Positions 1 through 9,769 are shown, counted from the stretch's first letter. The stretch is DNA of 64,000 nucleotides from Undibacterium parvum (GCF_003955735.1 NZ_CP034464.1:558001-622000); one strand, 5' to 3'. Translations and numbers: made by a program. Notes: generated from the letters alone by a model not told the origin.

Positions 1-79
1 GCAGCACATCCTGCATTTTGTCCGAGTCGTACTCGTTCATCTGGCAGCCGAAGGTTTTAATAAATACTTTTTTTTGCAT
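1..79 (-). CDS. miaB: MiaB, tRNA methylthiotransferase (5' end only, cut by window edge)
   Basis: Only the first 26 codons are inside the window; the rest lies beyond base 1. The peptide opens [20 protein letters not shown], the typical start of MiaB, the radical-SAM enzyme that adds a methylthio group to isopentenyladenosine-37 of tRNAs. The Cys in [10 protein letters not shown] is the first ligand of the auxiliary iron-sulfur cluster in the N-terminal MTTase domain. The start ATG is at 79-77. Identity is convincing despite the short length, because this N-terminus is very conserved; related MTTases such as RimO lack the QMNEYDS string. Confidence 0.88.
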   Translation of the reverse strand, partial: MQKKVFIKTFGCQMNEYDSDKMQDVL

Positions 80-204
80 GAAATTCTCTACACTACTTTT
101 TTATAAATTTTACTCATTCGATTCAAATCGAAATTAAAACCGAAACTAAAATCAAAACTAAAAAACGGCCACAGCTATTTTGCCAATATCCAATCGTTAA
201 GCGC

Positions 205-564
205 CTAACGCTTTTTCAGTTTGTACAGGATTGCCTCTTGCTTGGTCAGTAACCAGATACGCTGAATTTCACCGATCTCGGTCTCTGTGTACAAAATCGG
301 CGCTTTCACACTGTCCAGATTACTGGTAGTGACGCTAAAGCCTTCTTCATTAAAAATCCGGGTAGACGGATTAGTTTCTCTGAGTTTGCCATCGATCACC
401 ATGTCGCCAAGTTTGGTAACACTTAACTCGGCACGTTTGGCGTTAGCAGGAAATTCGCGGCCTTCGGCCATGGCGCTCAGGGCAAAACTGGCGAACAGCA
501 TCGTCACTAGCGGCTTCACTAGTAACTTCATTAGTAACTTCACTAAGGTTTTTATTCTGAACAT
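205..564 (-). CDS. Small exported protein of unknown function
   Basis: A 119-residue protein I do not recognise. It starts with a basic, leucine-rich stretch and a hydrophobic core ending in ALSAMAEG, which reads as a Sec signal peptide cleaved near residue 33. The mature part, about 85 residues, is polar with alternating hydrophobic positions and ends in basic residues KLKKR. The signal-peptide region is encoded by 12-bp tandem repeats (509-544), giving the recurring peptide KLLVK-like units, so the n-region length may vary between strains. It lies just upstream of miaB on the same strand with a 125-bp gap. A periplasmic location is inferred; no function can be given. Confidence 0.7.
   Translation of the reverse strand: MFRIKTLVKLLMKLLVKPLVTMLFASFALSAMAEGREFPANAKRAELSVTKLGDMVIDGKLRETNPSTRIFNEEGFSVTTSNLDSVKAPILYTETEIGEIQRIWLLTKQEAILYKLKKR
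509..544. repeat. 12-bp tandem repeat, three units, in-frame
   Basis: Three consecutive 12-mers, AGCGGCTTCACT, AGTAACTTCATT and AGTAACTTCACT, encode the basic-hydrophobic start of the signal peptide of the small exported protein on the minus strand. The unit is four codons, so gain or loss keeps the frame. Confidence 0.8.
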
Positions 565-708
565 GAAGATTATCCCGTTTAAATAAACTTAAAAATCAAG
601 TACTTACAAATATTAACTTGGCTTTAATGAGGGCGTCAGTTTAACACAAGCGGGGCTAGGCTTGAGGATAGTCTGAGCGCTACATGCTTACATGGAAAAT
701 CTGGGATA

Positions 709-1245
709 ATGTCAGCAAATAAATCTGGAAATTTGATGCACACTCGCTCTCCCCGCGCTGAAAAACGTGAATTTGATACCCGTCATTTTCGCCACGCCCT
801 GTCTCAATTCGCCACTGGTGTGACCGTGATCACCACGCGCCTGGCTGATGGCACGTTTCTGGGTTTGACCGCCAGTTCCTTTAATTCGGTCTCACTCGAC
901 CCGCCACTGGTGCTCTGGAGTCTAGCCAATACGGCTACTAGCATGCCGGTTTTTAGCGGCAACTCGCATTATGTTGTGAACATCTTATCGGCTGAGCAAG
1001 CGGCGCTGGCAGAACAATTTGCCAGCAAGAAGAAAGATAGATTTGAAGGCGTGGCATATACGCTGTCACATACCGGCCACCCTATTTTGAATGGGGTTTC
1101 GGCTTGGTTTGAATGTCATAACCGCAGCCGCTACCCAGAAGGCGACCATGTGATTTTTGTCGGCGAAGTCGAGCGCTGTGAGTTTACGGCGCAAGCTCCG
1201 CTGGTGTTTCACTCAGGCCAATTCTTGCTGCCGACAAATAAATAA
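709..1245 (+). CDS. Flavin reductase family protein (HpaC/RutF-like)
   Basis: 178 residues with the FMN-binding split-barrel pattern of NAD(P)H:flavin reductases: the N-terminal FRHALSQFATGVTVIT, then TASSFNSVSLDPPLVLWSL, and near the C-terminus GDHVIFVGEVE. Such proteins supply reduced FMN or FAD to a partner monooxygenase, or act as stand-alone flavin reductases. No monooxygenase gene is adjacent, so the partner is unknown. A second in-frame ATG at 736 has a GGAAA-like Shine-Dalgarno at good spacing and may be the true start, giving 169 residues; the conserved domain begins after both. It is followed 63 bp downstream by the SemiSWEET gene on the same strand. Confidence 0.88.
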   Translation: MSANKSGNLMHTRSPRAEKREFDTRHFRHALSQFATGVTVITTRLADGTFLGLTASSFNSVSLDPPLVLWSLANTATSMPVFSGNSHYVVNILSAEQAALAEQFASKKKDRFEGVAYTLSHTGHPILNGVSAWFECHNRSRYPEGDHVIFVGEVERCEFTAQAPLVFHSGQFLLPTNK

Positions 1246-1308
1246 TAGTCGGCGCTATTTTCGAGTCCGGCACTATGCCAGGGCTAACTCAGTATTTAAT
1301 TTCTCGCT

Positions 1309-1569
1309 ATGACACTAACACTGATTGATTTCGTCGGTTATATTGCCGCCTTCTTAACTACCAGCGCCTTCGTTCCACAAGCCTGGCTGACCTGGAAAAA
1401 CAAACATGCAGATGGCGTCTCGCTGGGCATGTACGTGATACTGGTGAGTGGTATCGTCCTCTGGTTAGCCTACGGGGTCTTGCTACACGCCTGGCCGATT
1501 ATCATCGCCAACTTCATCACACTGATGTTGGCGCTGTTTATCCTGGCGATGAAGTTAATCTACAAATAA
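1309..1569 (+). CDS. SemiSWEET family sugar transporter
   Basis: An 86-residue protein with three predicted membrane helices (about residues 5-25, 38-58 and 62-82). The motif TSAFVPQAWLTWK contains the Pro-Gln pair of PQ-loop/MtN3 transporters, and the total length is that of a bacterial SemiSWEET, which works as a dimer to move small sugars across the inner membrane. The substrate cannot be read from sequence. It lies between a flavin reductase gene and the convergent tsaC, only 15 bp from the tsaC stop. Confidence 0.88.
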   Translation: MTLTLIDFVGYIAAFLTTSAFVPQAWLTWKNKHADGVSLGMYVILVSGIVLWLAYGVLLHAWPIIIANFITLMLALFILAMKLIYK

Positions 1570-1584
1570 GCCCACACCCAAGCG

Positions 1585-2691
1585 TCAGGGCTTAGCCAGC
1601 AGTTGCGCCAGCACATCGCGACTATCGAAGGCGGCGCGCTGCAATCTATCGTTCACGCCTTGCCACGCTTTATCGTCCGGCAGTGCTTGCACCAAAATCA
1701 CATCGGCAGCGGCCAGATCGAGCTCACGTAAAGCCGCATACAAATCATGTGCGTAGTGCACCGGATCTTTGGGCATGTGCAGATAGGCCGTCAGCGACGA
1801 AACACTCGCCAATTCAGCATAGGCCATCACGGCAATCCGCTTACCAGTCATCAGTAAATTCTGGATGCAGCTATCCAATTCGGCGCTGGCAAGCAAGACC
1901 ACGGGCGTATTCGGCGCATAGTGCGCATCTAAGGTGCCGGAAGCACGTGGTGCCGCCACATCGGCCGCTAAGGGCATGACACCCAACACCGCGGCCAACT
2001 GACTGACGGAGATATGCCCAGGCCTGAGTAAGACCGGGCCATGGCTATCCAAGCGACTCAGATCAAGAATGGTCGACTCTATCCCGACCTCACTTTGACC
2101 ACCATCCAGGACTGAGGCGATTAGCCCGCCAATCTGGGTTTCTTGCTCAAACTCATTGATGACGTGCTGCGCGGTGGTCGGGCTGACATGGCCAAACTTG
2201 TTGGCCGAAGGCGCAGCGATACCGCCCTTGCCGCCTTTGAAACTGCGCAGCAAAGCCTGCGCCACCGGATGCGAAGGACAGCGCACGCCGATAGTATCTT
2301 GGCCACCGGATACCGCATCAGGGATGTGCTCAGCCCTGGCCAAGATCAGGGTCAAAGGACCTGGCCAGAACGCCTTGATCAAGGCTTGCGCTTGCGCTGG
2401 TATGTCTTTGACCCAATAACTAAGATCAGCCTCAGGTGCCAGATGCACGATCACAGGATGATTAGCAGGCCGCCCTTTGGCGGCATAAATGCCTGCCACC
2501 GCTGCTGGATTCTCAGCATCAGCGCCTAAGCCGTAGACGGTTTCAGTAGGAAAAGCGACCAAGTGTCCAGCCTCTAAGGCGCGTGCCGCCAAGCTAATTT
2601 GGCTAAGCTCGGTTTGCTCAGTGTGCTCAGTGTGCTCAGTGTGCTCAGTTTGCTTGCTTGGCTCAATAAAATCACTCACAACTACCCCCAT
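1585..2691 (-). CDS. tsaC: L-threonylcarbamoyladenylate synthase, Sua5/TsaC type
   Basis: 368 residues from the ATG at 2691-2689. Makes threonylcarbamoyl-AMP from threonine, bicarbonate and ATP for the t6A37 modification of ANN-decoding tRNAs. The YrdC domain covers about residues 25-215 (FPTETVYGLGADA, then ESTILDLSR), and a Sua5-type C-terminal domain follows (ASGTLDAHYAPNTPV), so this is the long Sua5 form. I chose this start because it overlaps the purK stop as TGATG, implying translational coupling; an upstream in-frame start at 2730 would lie inside purK. The N-terminal tail before the YrdC domain is a Thr-Glu-His repeat encoded by 9-bp tandem repeats. It is the last gene of the glycolysis-purine run. 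Confidence 0.93.
   Translation of the reverse strand: MGVVVSDFIEPSKQTEHTEHTEHTEQTELSQISLAARALEAGHLVAFPTETVYGLGADAENPAAVAGIYAAKGRPANHPVIVHLAPEADLSYWVKDIPAQAQALIKAFWPGPLTLILARAEHIPDAVSGGQDTIGVRCPSHPVAQALLRSFKGGKGGIAAPSANKFGHVSPTTAQHVINEFEQETQIGGLIASVLDGGQSEVGIESTILDLSRLDSHGPVLLRPGHISVSQLAAVLGVMPLAADVAAPRASGTLDAHYAPNTPVVLLASAELDSCIQNLLMTGKRIAVMAYAELASVSSLTAYLHMPKDPVHYAHDLYAALRELDLAAADVILVQALPDDKAWQGVNDRLQRAAFDSRDVLAQLLAKP
2615..2650. repeat. 9-bp tandem repeat, four units, in tsaC
   Basis: Four units of TGCTCAGTG, the last ending GTT, encode a repeated Thr-Glu-His/Gln tripeptide in the N-terminal tail of TsaC. The unit is three codons and the tail precedes the catalytic fold, so copy-number change would be tolerated. 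Confidence 0.85.
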
Positions 2692-3902
2692 CAAGACTCG
2701 GAACGCAAGGCGATGCCGAGTATTTTGCAAGCACTACGCAAATCAGCTTGCGCCTGCTCCATGCTGCTAGCAACGAAGCTGATATGCCCCATCTTGCGTC
2801 CTGGTCTAGGCTCGGCCTTGCCATACAAATGCAGATGCGCACTAGGTAGGGCAAGAATCTTATCCCAGGCCGGTGAACGTAAGGTGCTGCCATCAAACCA
2901 GATATCTCCCAGAATGTTAAGCATCACGCAGGGCGAATGCTGACGCACATCGCCCAGAGGCAAGCCGGCCATTGCTCTTACTTGCTGGGCAAATTGGCTG
3001 CTCATGCAAGCGTCCATGGTGTAATGTCCGCTATTGTGCGGACGCGGTGCCATCTCATTGACGACCATACTGCCATCTTTTAATACGAAAAATTCTATGC
3101 AGAGTACGCCTACGTAACCAATATCAGCGATTAATTTAAGTGCGGCTTTTTGTGCCTGATTTGCTGCATCAGCAGAGACATGGGGACTTGGCACCGTGGT
3201 AGTGAACAAGACGCCTTCTCGGTGGACGTTTTCAGCGATAGGGTAAACCACCGCCTCGCCATTGGCGCCACGCGCCACCAAGACAGAAATTTCGTAAGCT
3301 AATGGCAGCATTTTTTCTAGTACGCACAAAACGCCATCCATATTCGAGTAAGCATCGCGCAACTCTTCTAAATTCTTGACACGCACCTGCCCTTTGCCGT
3401 CGTAACCCATGCGTGCAGTTTTTAAAATACCGGGAAACAATGCATCCGAGATAGTCTCGAGATCGGCCAGACTCGCGATTACCGCATGCGGTGCCGGATA
3501 GATACCCGTCTCCAAGGCGCAACGACTAAAAAACTGTTTCTCTTCTATGCGATTTTGCGCAATCGAGACACAGGCTGCACTCGGTGCCACAAAACGTGTT
3601 TGCGCCAACCAGGCCAAACTAGCAGCCGGAACGTTTTCAAACTCGGTCGTGATCGATGCGCATAAAGCCGCCATTTTGGCCAGCGCCTCAGGATCGTCAT
3701 ACGCAGCCTGTAGATGTTGATCGGCCGCTTGTCCTGCTGGGCAATCGGCTTCTGGCTCTAGCACGAGCACTTTAAAACCCAGGGCTTGGGCTTCATGCAC
3801 GAACATACGGCCAAGTTGACCGCCACCCAGCATGCCCAGATAACTGGAAGAAGAATTTGGCAATTGCGCCGCACGTTGCGGCGAAGATTTGGTATTTTCC
3901 AT
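2691..3902 (-). CDS. purK: N5-carboxyaminoimidazole ribonucleotide synthase PurK
   Basis: 403 residues from the ATG at 3902-3900, which has an AGAG-type ribosome site; an upstream in-frame start at 3986 would add 28 residues not expected in the family. PurK carboxylates AIR to N5-CAIR using ATP and bicarbonate in purine synthesis. Visible ATP-grasp landmarks are the N-terminal LGGGQLGRMF, TEFENVP, the lysine-glycine loop KTARMGYDGKGQ, and the C-terminal NEMAPRPHNSGHYTMD. It lies downstream of purE, its pathway partner, and its stop overlaps the tsaC start. Confidence 0.96.
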   Translation of the reverse strand: MENTKSSPQRAAQLPNSSSSYLGMLGGGQLGRMFVHEAQALGFKVLVLEPEADCPAGQAADQHLQAAYDDPEALAKMAALCASITTEFENVPAASLAWLAQTRFVAPSAACVSIAQNRIEEKQFFSRCALETGIYPAPHAVIASLADLETISDALFPGILKTARMGYDGKGQVRVKNLEELRDAYSNMDGVLCVLEKMLPLAYEISVLVARGANGEAVVYPIAENVHREGVLFTTTVPSPHVSADAANQAQKAALKLIADIGYVGVLCIEFFVLKDGSMVVNEMAPRPHNSGHYTMDACMSSQFAQQVRAMAGLPLGDVRQHSPCVMLNILGDIWFDGSTLRSPAWDKILALPSAHLHLYGKAEPRPGRKMGHISFVASSMEQAQADLRSACKILGIALRSES

Positions 3903-4015
3903 GATGGCTCTATGATGGCGGAAAAATTTTGCCCTGCATATTGAGGCACACGCAGGGCAAGGAGGCAAATTACCGGTGACGTACACATCACCGTATTCAA
4001 CACAGGTAGATAGTT

Positions 4016-4555
4016 TTACAAAGGCAGATGCATGTCGGTGGCGACTTGGGTTTGCTTTTCGCGATAGTCGATCAAGCGACTCGCCAGCACCGCATCGGTA
4101 GTGGCCAAGGTCGCAATTGCCGCTAATGCAGCATTGGCAGCACCCGCCTCACCGATTGCAAAAGTGGCAACCGGTATGCCTTTTGGCATCTGCAGTATAG
4201 ACAACAAAGAATCTTCACCACGTAAATACTTAGACGGAACCGGAACTCCGAACACTGGAACAATGGTTTTTGCCGCGATCATGCCTGGCAAATGCGCAGC
4301 GCCACCAGCACCAGCGATAATGCCACGTAAGCCGCGCTCTCTGGCGGTTTCGGCAAAACGAAACATTTCGTCCGGCATGCGGTGCGCAGAGACGACGCGC
4401 GCTTCGTGGGCAATGCCAAATTCAGTCAAGATAGCGACAGCATGTTGCATCACATCCCAGTCTGAGGACGAACCCATCACAACAGCGATCACAGGGGTCG
4501 CGCTGGCCGTGTTGCCGGAAGCATTGCTGCCAGCGCTATTAGTTGCTTGCGTCAT
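4016..4555 (-). CDS. purE: N5-carboxyaminoimidazole ribonucleotide mutase PurE
   Basis: 179 residues. Class I PurE converts N5-CAIR, made by PurK, to CAIR. Diagnostic motifs are [13 protein letters not shown] with the catalytic Asp region, [10 protein letters not shown] with the active-site His, [14 protein letters not shown], and [15 protein letters not shown]. The first about 20 residues are a low-complexity Ala/Ser/Thr/Asn tail ahead of the fold. The gene is 17 bp downstream of purC and 113 bp upstream of purK, consistent with one transcript for three steps of the pathway. Confidence 0.97.
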   Translation of the reverse strand: MTQATNSAGSNASGNTASATPVIAVVMGSSSDWDVMQHAVAILTEFGIAHEARVVSAHRMPDEMFRFAETARERGLRGIIAGAGGAAHLPGMIAAKTIVPVFGVPVPSKYLRGEDSLLSILQMPKGIPVATFAIGEAGAANAALAAIATLATTDAVLASRLIDYREKQTQVATDMHLPL

Positions 4556-4572
4556 CTTTGATCCTTAGTCTC

Positions 4573-5469
4573 TTAGTCCTTGAGTTTTTCGCCTGTCAGA
4601 CGCTCGAGCGCCTCACGATATTTAGCTGCTGTTTTTTGCACCACGTCATCCGGCAAAGTCGGCGCCGGTGCAGTCTTATTCCAGCTAGTGATCGTTTCCA
4701 GATAGTCGCGCACAAACTGCTTGTCGAAAGATGGTGGCGAGATCCCTGTAGCATAGGAATCTGCTGGCCAAAAACGCGAAGAATCGGCGGTCAAAACCTC
4801 ATCCATCAAATGTAATACACCGTTTTCATCCAGACCGAATTCAAACTTGGTGTCGGCAATGATAATGCCGCGAGTGGCAGCGTACTCTGCTGCTTCGCTA
4901 TACAGGCGAATACTGATATCACGCATAGCAGCAGCGAGCTCAGTGCCGATGCGACTTTCCATGTCAGCAAAACTGATATTCTCATCATGCGAACCCATCT
5001 CAGCTTTGGCGGCCGGCGTGAAAATTGGCTGCTCAAGTTTAGCCGCCTGCGGCAAGCCTGCTGGCAAAGTGATGCCGCAAATTGCACCAGTATCCTGATA
5101 ATCCTTCCAGCCAGAACCGATGATGTAACCACGCACGACCGCTTCTACCATGATAGGCTCAAGACGTTTGGCAACCACGGCACGACCACGCACTTGCTCC
5201 ACTTCATCAGCTGCAACTACCGACTCAGGCACAATGCCGGTCAGGTGGTTTGGCACAATATGACCCAACTTCTCAAACCAGAAATTTGCCATTTGATTGA
5301 GCACGCGACCTTTTTCAGGAATCGCTTCGTTCATAATCACGTCGAATGCGGATAAACGATCGCTAGTGACGATCAAGAGTTTGTCGTCGCCAACCGCGTA
5401 GTTGTCACGTACCTTGCCGCGCCCCAGCAATGGCAAAGAATGTAAAGTGGAGTTAATTTGCGTAGTCAT
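4573..5469 (-). CDS. purC: Phosphoribosylaminoimidazole-succinocarboxamide synthase PurC
   Basis: 298 residues, the longer form usual in betaproteobacteria. Joins CAIR and aspartate with ATP to give SAICAR. Motifs: [11 protein letters not shown] near the N-terminus, [31 protein letters not shown], and [15 protein letters not shown]. It directly precedes purE (17 bp). A GC-rich hairpin lies in the fba-purC gap, so the three pur genes may be partly uncoupled from glycolytic readthrough. Confidence 0.97.
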   Translation of the reverse strand: MTTQINSTLHSLPLLGRGKVRDNYAVGDDKLLIVTSDRLSAFDVIMNEAIPEKGRVLNQMANFWFEKLGHIVPNHLTGIVPESVVAADEVEQVRGRAVVAKRLEPIMVEAVVRGYIIGSGWKDYQDTGAICGITLPAGLPQAAKLEQPIFTPAAKAEMGSHDENISFADMESRIGTELAAAMRDISIRLYSEAAEYAATRGIIIADTKFEFGLDENGVLHLMDEVLTADSSRFWPADSYATGISPPSFDKQFVRDYLETITSWNKTAPAPTLPDDVVQKTAAKYREALERLTGEKLKD

Positions 5470-5494
5470 AATGTTTGCTTTTTAAAAGTACTCA

Positions 5495-5511
5495 GGGCGC
5501 AGACTGCGCCC
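5495..5511. terminator. GC-rich hairpin between fba and purC
   Basis: GGGCGCAG and CTGCGCCC arms separated by one base, in the gap between fba and purC. On the minus strand it is followed by TGAGTACTTTTAAAAAG, only a weak U-tract. It may be a partial terminator or attenuator between the glycolytic and purine genes; no PurR-type operator is evident. Confidence 0.35.
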
Positions 5512-5562
5512 CGTTCTCACCTGCGAAATACCAGCGAATTACTTCGCTTGTTAATCCTCAGC

Positions 5563-6627
5563 TTAGTTGACGACCTGAGACAGGGCGCCTTTCTTGTACT
5601 GCTCAGCCATTTTTTCTAGCGTAACAGGTTTGATCTTGCCAGCCTGGCCTTCACAACCAAACGACAGGAACCTTGCCTTGCAGACCAATTTAGCCGCTTC
5701 ACGGGCTGGCTTGAGGTAGTCACGCGGATCAAACTTGCTTGGGTTTTCAAACAAGTAACGACGGATCGCTGCAGTCATGGCCAGACGGATATCGGTATCG
5801 ATATTGATCTTGCGAACACCGTTTTGAATACCGACGATGATCTCTTCAACCGGCACACCGTAAGTTTCTTTCATGTCGCCGCCAAACTGACGTATCTCTT
5901 CGAGTAATTCTTGCGGTACCGAAGAAGAACCGTGCATGACCAAATGGGTGTTTGGAATGCGAGCATGAATTTCCTTGATACGGTCGATCGCCAGAATATC
6001 GCCGGTAGGCTTACGGGAAAACTTGTAAGCGCCGTGCGAAGTACCGATCGCAATTGCCAATGCATCGCATTGTGTCAATTTAACGAAGTCAGCAGCTTGT
6101 GCCACGTCGGTCAACAACTGTTCACGCGTCATTTTACCATCAGCGCCATGACCGTCTTCTTTATCGCCCATCATGGTCTCTAAAGAACCGAGCACACCCA
6201 GTTCTGCTTCTACCGTCACACCGATAGAATGCGAGAATTTCACCACTTCACGCGAAACCGCGACGTTGTAGTCGTAGCTGGCAACGTTTTTACCGTCTTC
6301 CATTAAGGAACCATCCATCATGACCGAAGTAAAACCGGATTTGATGGCAGCCATACAGACTGCTGGCGACTGACCATGGTCCTGATGCATAACGACAGGA
6401 ATGTGCGGATAAGCTTCAACTGCGGCTTCGATCAAATGACGCAGAAAAGCTTCGCCTGCATATTTACGAGCACCTGCAGAGGCTTGCATGATGACGGGCG
6501 CGCCGACCTCATTGGCCGCTTCCATGATCGCAGTTACCTGCTCCAGATTATTAACATTGAAGGCTGGGATGCCATAGCCATTTTCAGCAGCATGGTCCAG
6601 CAATTGACGCATAGATACGAGTGACAT
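5563..6627 (-). CDS. fba: Class II fructose-bisphosphate aldolase
   Basis: 354 residues, zinc-dependent aldolase cleaving fructose 1,6-bisphosphate to DHAP and glyceraldehyde 3-phosphate. Visible landmarks are [17 protein letters not shown] near the N-terminus, the zinc-site [19 protein letters not shown] and [10 protein letters not shown], followed by phosphate-binding [10 protein letters not shown]. Length and motifs match the Burkholderiales CbbA/FbaA type, also used in gluconeogenesis. Transcribed after pgk and pyk, with 21 bp to the pyk stop. Confidence 0.97.
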   Translation of the reverse strand: MSLVSMRQLLDHAAENGYGIPAFNVNNLEQVTAIMEAANEVGAPVIMQASAGARKYAGEAFLRHLIEAAVEAYPHIPVVMHQDHGQSPAVCMAAIKSGFTSVMMDGSLMEDGKNVASYDYNVAVSREVVKFSHSIGVTVEAELGVLGSLETMMGDKEDGHGADGKMTREQLLTDVAQAADFVKLTQCDALAIAIGTSHGAYKFSRKPTGDILAIDRIKEIHARIPNTHLVMHGSSSVPQELLEEIRQFGGDMKETYGVPVEEIIVGIQNGVRKINIDTDIRLAMTAAIRRYLFENPSKFDPRDYLKPAREAAKLVCKARFLSFGCEGQAGKIKPVTLEKMAEQYKKGALSQVVN

Positions 6628-6648
6628 AATTTACTCCAGATAAAAAAA

Positions 6649-8082
6649 TCAGTATTGGCCAACCTTGACGATTTTCAGCGCATTGGTACCGCCGACTTGG
6701 CCCATAGGCTCGCCCCAGGTGACGACGATCGTATCGCCGCGGCTGACTACGCCTTTTTCCAGCAACAGGTTTTCGACGGATTTAAGCACCGCGTCGCGAT
6801 CAGTTGAGTGCGGCATTTTAAAGGTTTGCACATTGCGATACAAAGCTGCTTTGCGTTGCGTCGCCACACTTGGCGTCAAGGCAAATAGCGGAATGTCGAT
6901 ATTGTGGCGACTCATCCATAAAGCGGTAGAGCCAGATTCTGTCAATGCAACGATCGCTTTGACGCGCAAATGATAGGCGGTAAACAAAGCGCCGTAGGCG
7001 ATCGATTGATCGATGCGGGTGAACGTCAGGTTCAAAAAATCAGCATCAAGCTTGCACTCCTGGAACTTCTCAGCTTCCAGACAAATTGCCGCCATCGCCT
7101 CGACGGTTTCTATAGGATATTTGCCTGAAGCGGTTTCAGCCGAAGTCATCACGGCATCAGTACCATCGAGCACGGCATTGGCCACGTCAGAGACTTCAGC
7201 GCGGGTCGGCACCGCATTGACGATCATCGACTCCATCATCTGGGTAGCAGTAATCGCCAATTTATTCGAAGCGCGCGCCATCTTAATCATGCGCTTTTGC
7301 AAGGCCGGAACCGCAGCATTGCCGACTTCTACCGCCAGATCGCCACGCGCCACCATGATGCCATCGGAGGCATCAAGAATTTCTTGCAGCAAAGGAATCG
7401 CTTCAGCGCGTTCGATTTTGGCGATCATCATAGGCTTGTGGCCGTAAGGCTCACCGGCGATATTCGACAACTGACGCGCCATTTCCATGTCAGTCGCATT
7501 TTTGGGAAACGACACGGCGATGTAATCGGCTTGAAACGACATCGCCGTCTTGATGTCTTCCATGTCTTTAGCAGTCAAAGCGGGTGCAGTAAGACCGCCG
7601 CCCTGACGATTAATGCCTTTATTGTTCGACAGTTCACCACCGATACGCACGGTAGTGTGAATCTCGTTAGCGACGATCTTGTCGACCACCATCACGATCA
7701 AGCCGTCGTTCAGCAGCAAAACATCGCCAGGTCTAACATCGCGTGGCAATGCCTTGTAATCTAAGCCTACCCGTTCTTGATTGCCCAATTTACAATCAGC
7801 ATCAAGGATAAATTTGTCTCCATTGGCAATCTCGATACGATTGTTTTCAAACTTACCAATGCGAATTTTCGGACCTTGCAAATCGGCCATGATGGCGATT
7901 TCACGTCCACATTCAGTTGCGGCCTGTCTGACCATATTCGCTCTATCTATATGATCCTGTGCCTTGCCATGCGAAAAGTTTAGCCTGACCACATTCACAC
8001 CCGCCTCCAACATGCGTTTGAGCGTGTCTAAATCGTTGGATGCTGGGCCTATGGTTGCTACAATTTTGGTTCCGCGTGACAT
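6649..8082 (-). CDS. pyk: Pyruvate kinase
   Basis: 477 residues. Converts phosphoenolpyruvate and ADP to pyruvate and ATP. The N-terminal TKIVATIGPASND, VVRLNFSHG, the B-domain, KIERAEAI with the catalytic lysine, VARGDLAVEVG and the TATQMMESM loop are all present, and the C-terminal allosteric domain is complete. It sits between pgk and fba in the same direction, with 58 bp to pgk. The copy cannot be assigned to the PykA or PykF regulatory type from sequence alone. Confidence 0.97.
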   Translation of the reverse strand: MSRGTKIVATIGPASNDLDTLKRMLEAGVNVVRLNFSHGKAQDHIDRANMVRQAATECGREIAIMADLQGPKIRIGKFENNRIEIANGDKFILDADCKLGNQERVGLDYKALPRDVRPGDVLLLNDGLIVMVVDKIVANEIHTTVRIGGELSNNKGINRQGGGLTAPALTAKDMEDIKTAMSFQADYIAVSFPKNATDMEMARQLSNIAGEPYGHKPMMIAKIERAEAIPLLQEILDASDGIMVARGDLAVEVGNAAVPALQKRMIKMARASNKLAITATQMMESMIVNAVPTRAEVSDVANAVLDGTDAVMTSAETASGKYPIETVEAMAAICLEAEKFQECKLDADFLNLTFTRIDQSIAYGALFTAYHLRVKAIVALTESGSTALWMSRHNIDIPLFALTPSVATQRKAALYRNVQTFKMPHSTDRDAVLKSVENLLLEKGVVSRGDTIVVTWGEPMGQVGGTNALKIVKVGQY

Positions 8083-8140
8083 CTGGTCTCCTGAATAATT
8101 GTGGACTTGCCTTGTAAATATGCGCCTACTTTATTGCAAA

Positions 8141-9334
8141 CTACTTCGCTGCGCGTTGCAATAAAATCTCAACCGCCGGTAAAGTCTTGCCTTCCAAAAA
8201 TTCCAGGAAAGCCCCGCCACCAGTAGAGATATAACCAACTTGTTCGGTGATGCCATACTTGGCGATCGCGGCCAGCGTGTCGCCGCCGCCAGCAATCGAG
8301 AAGCCTTTCGAGGCGGCAATTGCCATAGCCAGAGTTTTAGTACCATTACCAAACTGATCGAACTCGAACACACCAACCGGACCATTCCAGACTATCGTGC
8401 CCGCTTGCGCGATTTGCTCGGCAAATTTAGCTGCAGTGACAGGACCGATATCGAGGATCATATCGTCGTCTTCGACTTCGCTCACGGCTTTAACGGTTGC
8501 GATTGCGGTCGGAGAGAATTCTTTAGCGCACACGACATCGCTAGGAATCGGTACGGATGCACCGCGCTTAGCCATCATCTCTATGATGGCCTTGGCTTCA
8601 TCGACCAGATTAGTTTCTGCCAAAGATTTACCGATTTTCAAACCAGCTGCCAACATAAAGGTATTCGCAATACCGCCACCGACGATCAGATTATCGACCT
8701 TGTCAGCCAGAGATTTCAGGATGGTCAGCTTACTCGATACTTTGGAACCAGCCACGATCGCCACCAAAGGGCGTGCCGGTGCACCGAGCGCTTTACCTAA
8801 AGCATCTAACTCGGCCGACAATAAAGGACCGGCACAAGCAATTGCTGCATACTTGGCGATACCATGGGTGCTCGCTTCCGCTCTGTGGGCGGTGCCGAAT
8901 GCATCGTTGACATAAATATCGCAAAGACTGGCCATTTTTTGCGCCAGAGCATCGTCATTTTTCTTTTCGCCTTTATTCACACGGCAATTTTCCAGCAAGA
9001 CCACTTGACCTGGCACAACGTCAACGCCGTCTAGCCAGTTTTGTTTTAATTCTACCGTCATGCCTAACAACTCAGAAAGCCTTTGCGCGATCGGTGCCAG
9101 ACTATCTTCGGGTTTAAATTCACCTTCGGTAGGACGACCCAGATGCGAAGTCACCATCACGGCAGCACCAGCAGCCAGAGCTTGCTGGATCGCTGGAACC
9201 GAAGCGCGTATGCGCGTATCTTCGGTTATTTTGCCGCTATCGTCTTGTGGCACGTTCAGATCTGCGCGAATAAATACACGTTTCCCTTGAAGCTGGTTGG
9301 CGGCGATGAGGTCACTGAGTCGATTAAATAGCAT
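8141..9334 (-). CDS. pgk: Phosphoglycerate kinase
   Basis: 397 residues. Transfers phosphate from 1,3-bisphosphoglycerate to ADP. Landmarks: [14 protein letters not shown] near the N-terminus, the substrate region [11 protein letters not shown], the hinge and nucleotide loops [13 protein letters not shown] and [11 protein letters not shown], and GGGDTLAAI at the end. It is the first gene of the minus-strand run pgk-pyk-fba-purC-purE-purK-tsaC; the 111-bp gap upstream presumably holds the promoter. Confidence 0.97.
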   Translation of the reverse strand: MLFNRLSDLIAANQLQGKRVFIRADLNVPQDDSGKITEDTRIRASVPAIQQALAAGAAVMVTSHLGRPTEGEFKPEDSLAPIAQRLSELLGMTVELKQNWLDGVDVVPGQVVLLENCRVNKGEKKNDDALAQKMASLCDIYVNDAFGTAHRAEASTHGIAKYAAIACAGPLLSAELDALGKALGAPARPLVAIVAGSKVSSKLTILKSLADKVDNLIVGGGIANTFMLAAGLKIGKSLAETNLVDEAKAIIEMMAKRGASVPIPSDVVCAKEFSPTAIATVKAVSEVEDDDMILDIGPVTAAKFAEQIAQAGTIVWNGPVGVFEFDQFGNGTKTLAMAIAASKGFSIAGGGDTLAAIAKYGITEQVGYISTGGGAFLEFLEGKTLPAVEILLQRAAK

Positions 9335-9445
9335 GGAAATGGTCGATGATGAAGGTTGAGGTCGGACGACAAGAGCAGTATTTTACCAAACACCTAGGTG
9401 CAACCCTATGGTTTTCGACAGGATAGTCAAAAAATCGTGTAAAAA

Positions 9446-9769
9446 CTATAATCCCAGGCGCACATAGGTGTACACCGCCATCCCAAAATAGATGGTGAAC
9501 AACATATTTCGTTTCACCAGAAAAAAAGCTGTCGCGGCAATACCAGCGATGAGTTTGGGATTATCAAAACTGATCGAGATAGCGCCATTACTCAATAAGA
9601 GATCTGGGAAAATAATCGCCGCCAAGGCACACGAGGGGGCGTAACGCAGCGCTTCTTGCACCCGTTTGGGCAAGCTAATGTGATGACCAATCAGCCAAAA
9701 TGAGCTACGGGCAATAAAAGTTGCCACCGCCAATAAAGCGATCACCAGCCAGATTTCGGTATTGCTCAT
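9446..9769 (-). CDS. azlD: AzlD family branched-chain amino acid exporter subunit
   Basis: 107 residues from the ATG at 9769-9767. It overlaps the azlC stop as ATGA, which supports this start over an upstream one at 9805. Three to four hydrophobic segments span most of the protein, and FWLIGHHISLPKRVQEALRY is the conserved AzlD signature. Together with AzlC it forms an inner-membrane LIV-E type exporter of branched-chain amino acids. No Lrp/AzlB-type regulator gene is adjacent. Confidence 0.88.
   Translation of the reverse strand: MSNTEIWLVIALLAVATFIARSSFWLIGHHISLPKRVQEALRYAPSCALAAIIFPDLLLSNGAISISFDNPKLIAGIAATAFFLVKRNMLFTIYFGMAVYTYVRLGL

Noticed and set aside
287-586. 99-residue plus-strand frame opposite the small exported protein
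   Set aside because: Lies wholly antisense to a frame with a clear signal peptide; no ribosome site or family resemblance.
2143-2529. Plus-strand frames of 87 and 128 residues over tsaC
   Set aside because: Antisense shadows of the conserved YrdC-domain gene.
2615-2650. CRISPR-like repeats
   Set aside because: Direct tandem repeats without spacers; no CRISPR array or cas gene was seen anywhere in the window.
7297-7764. 155-residue frame opposite pyk
   Set aside because: Antisense shadow of a highly conserved glycolytic gene.
8240-8915. Two long plus-strand frames opposite pgk
   Set aside because: Length follows from codon bias of pgk; no independent features.
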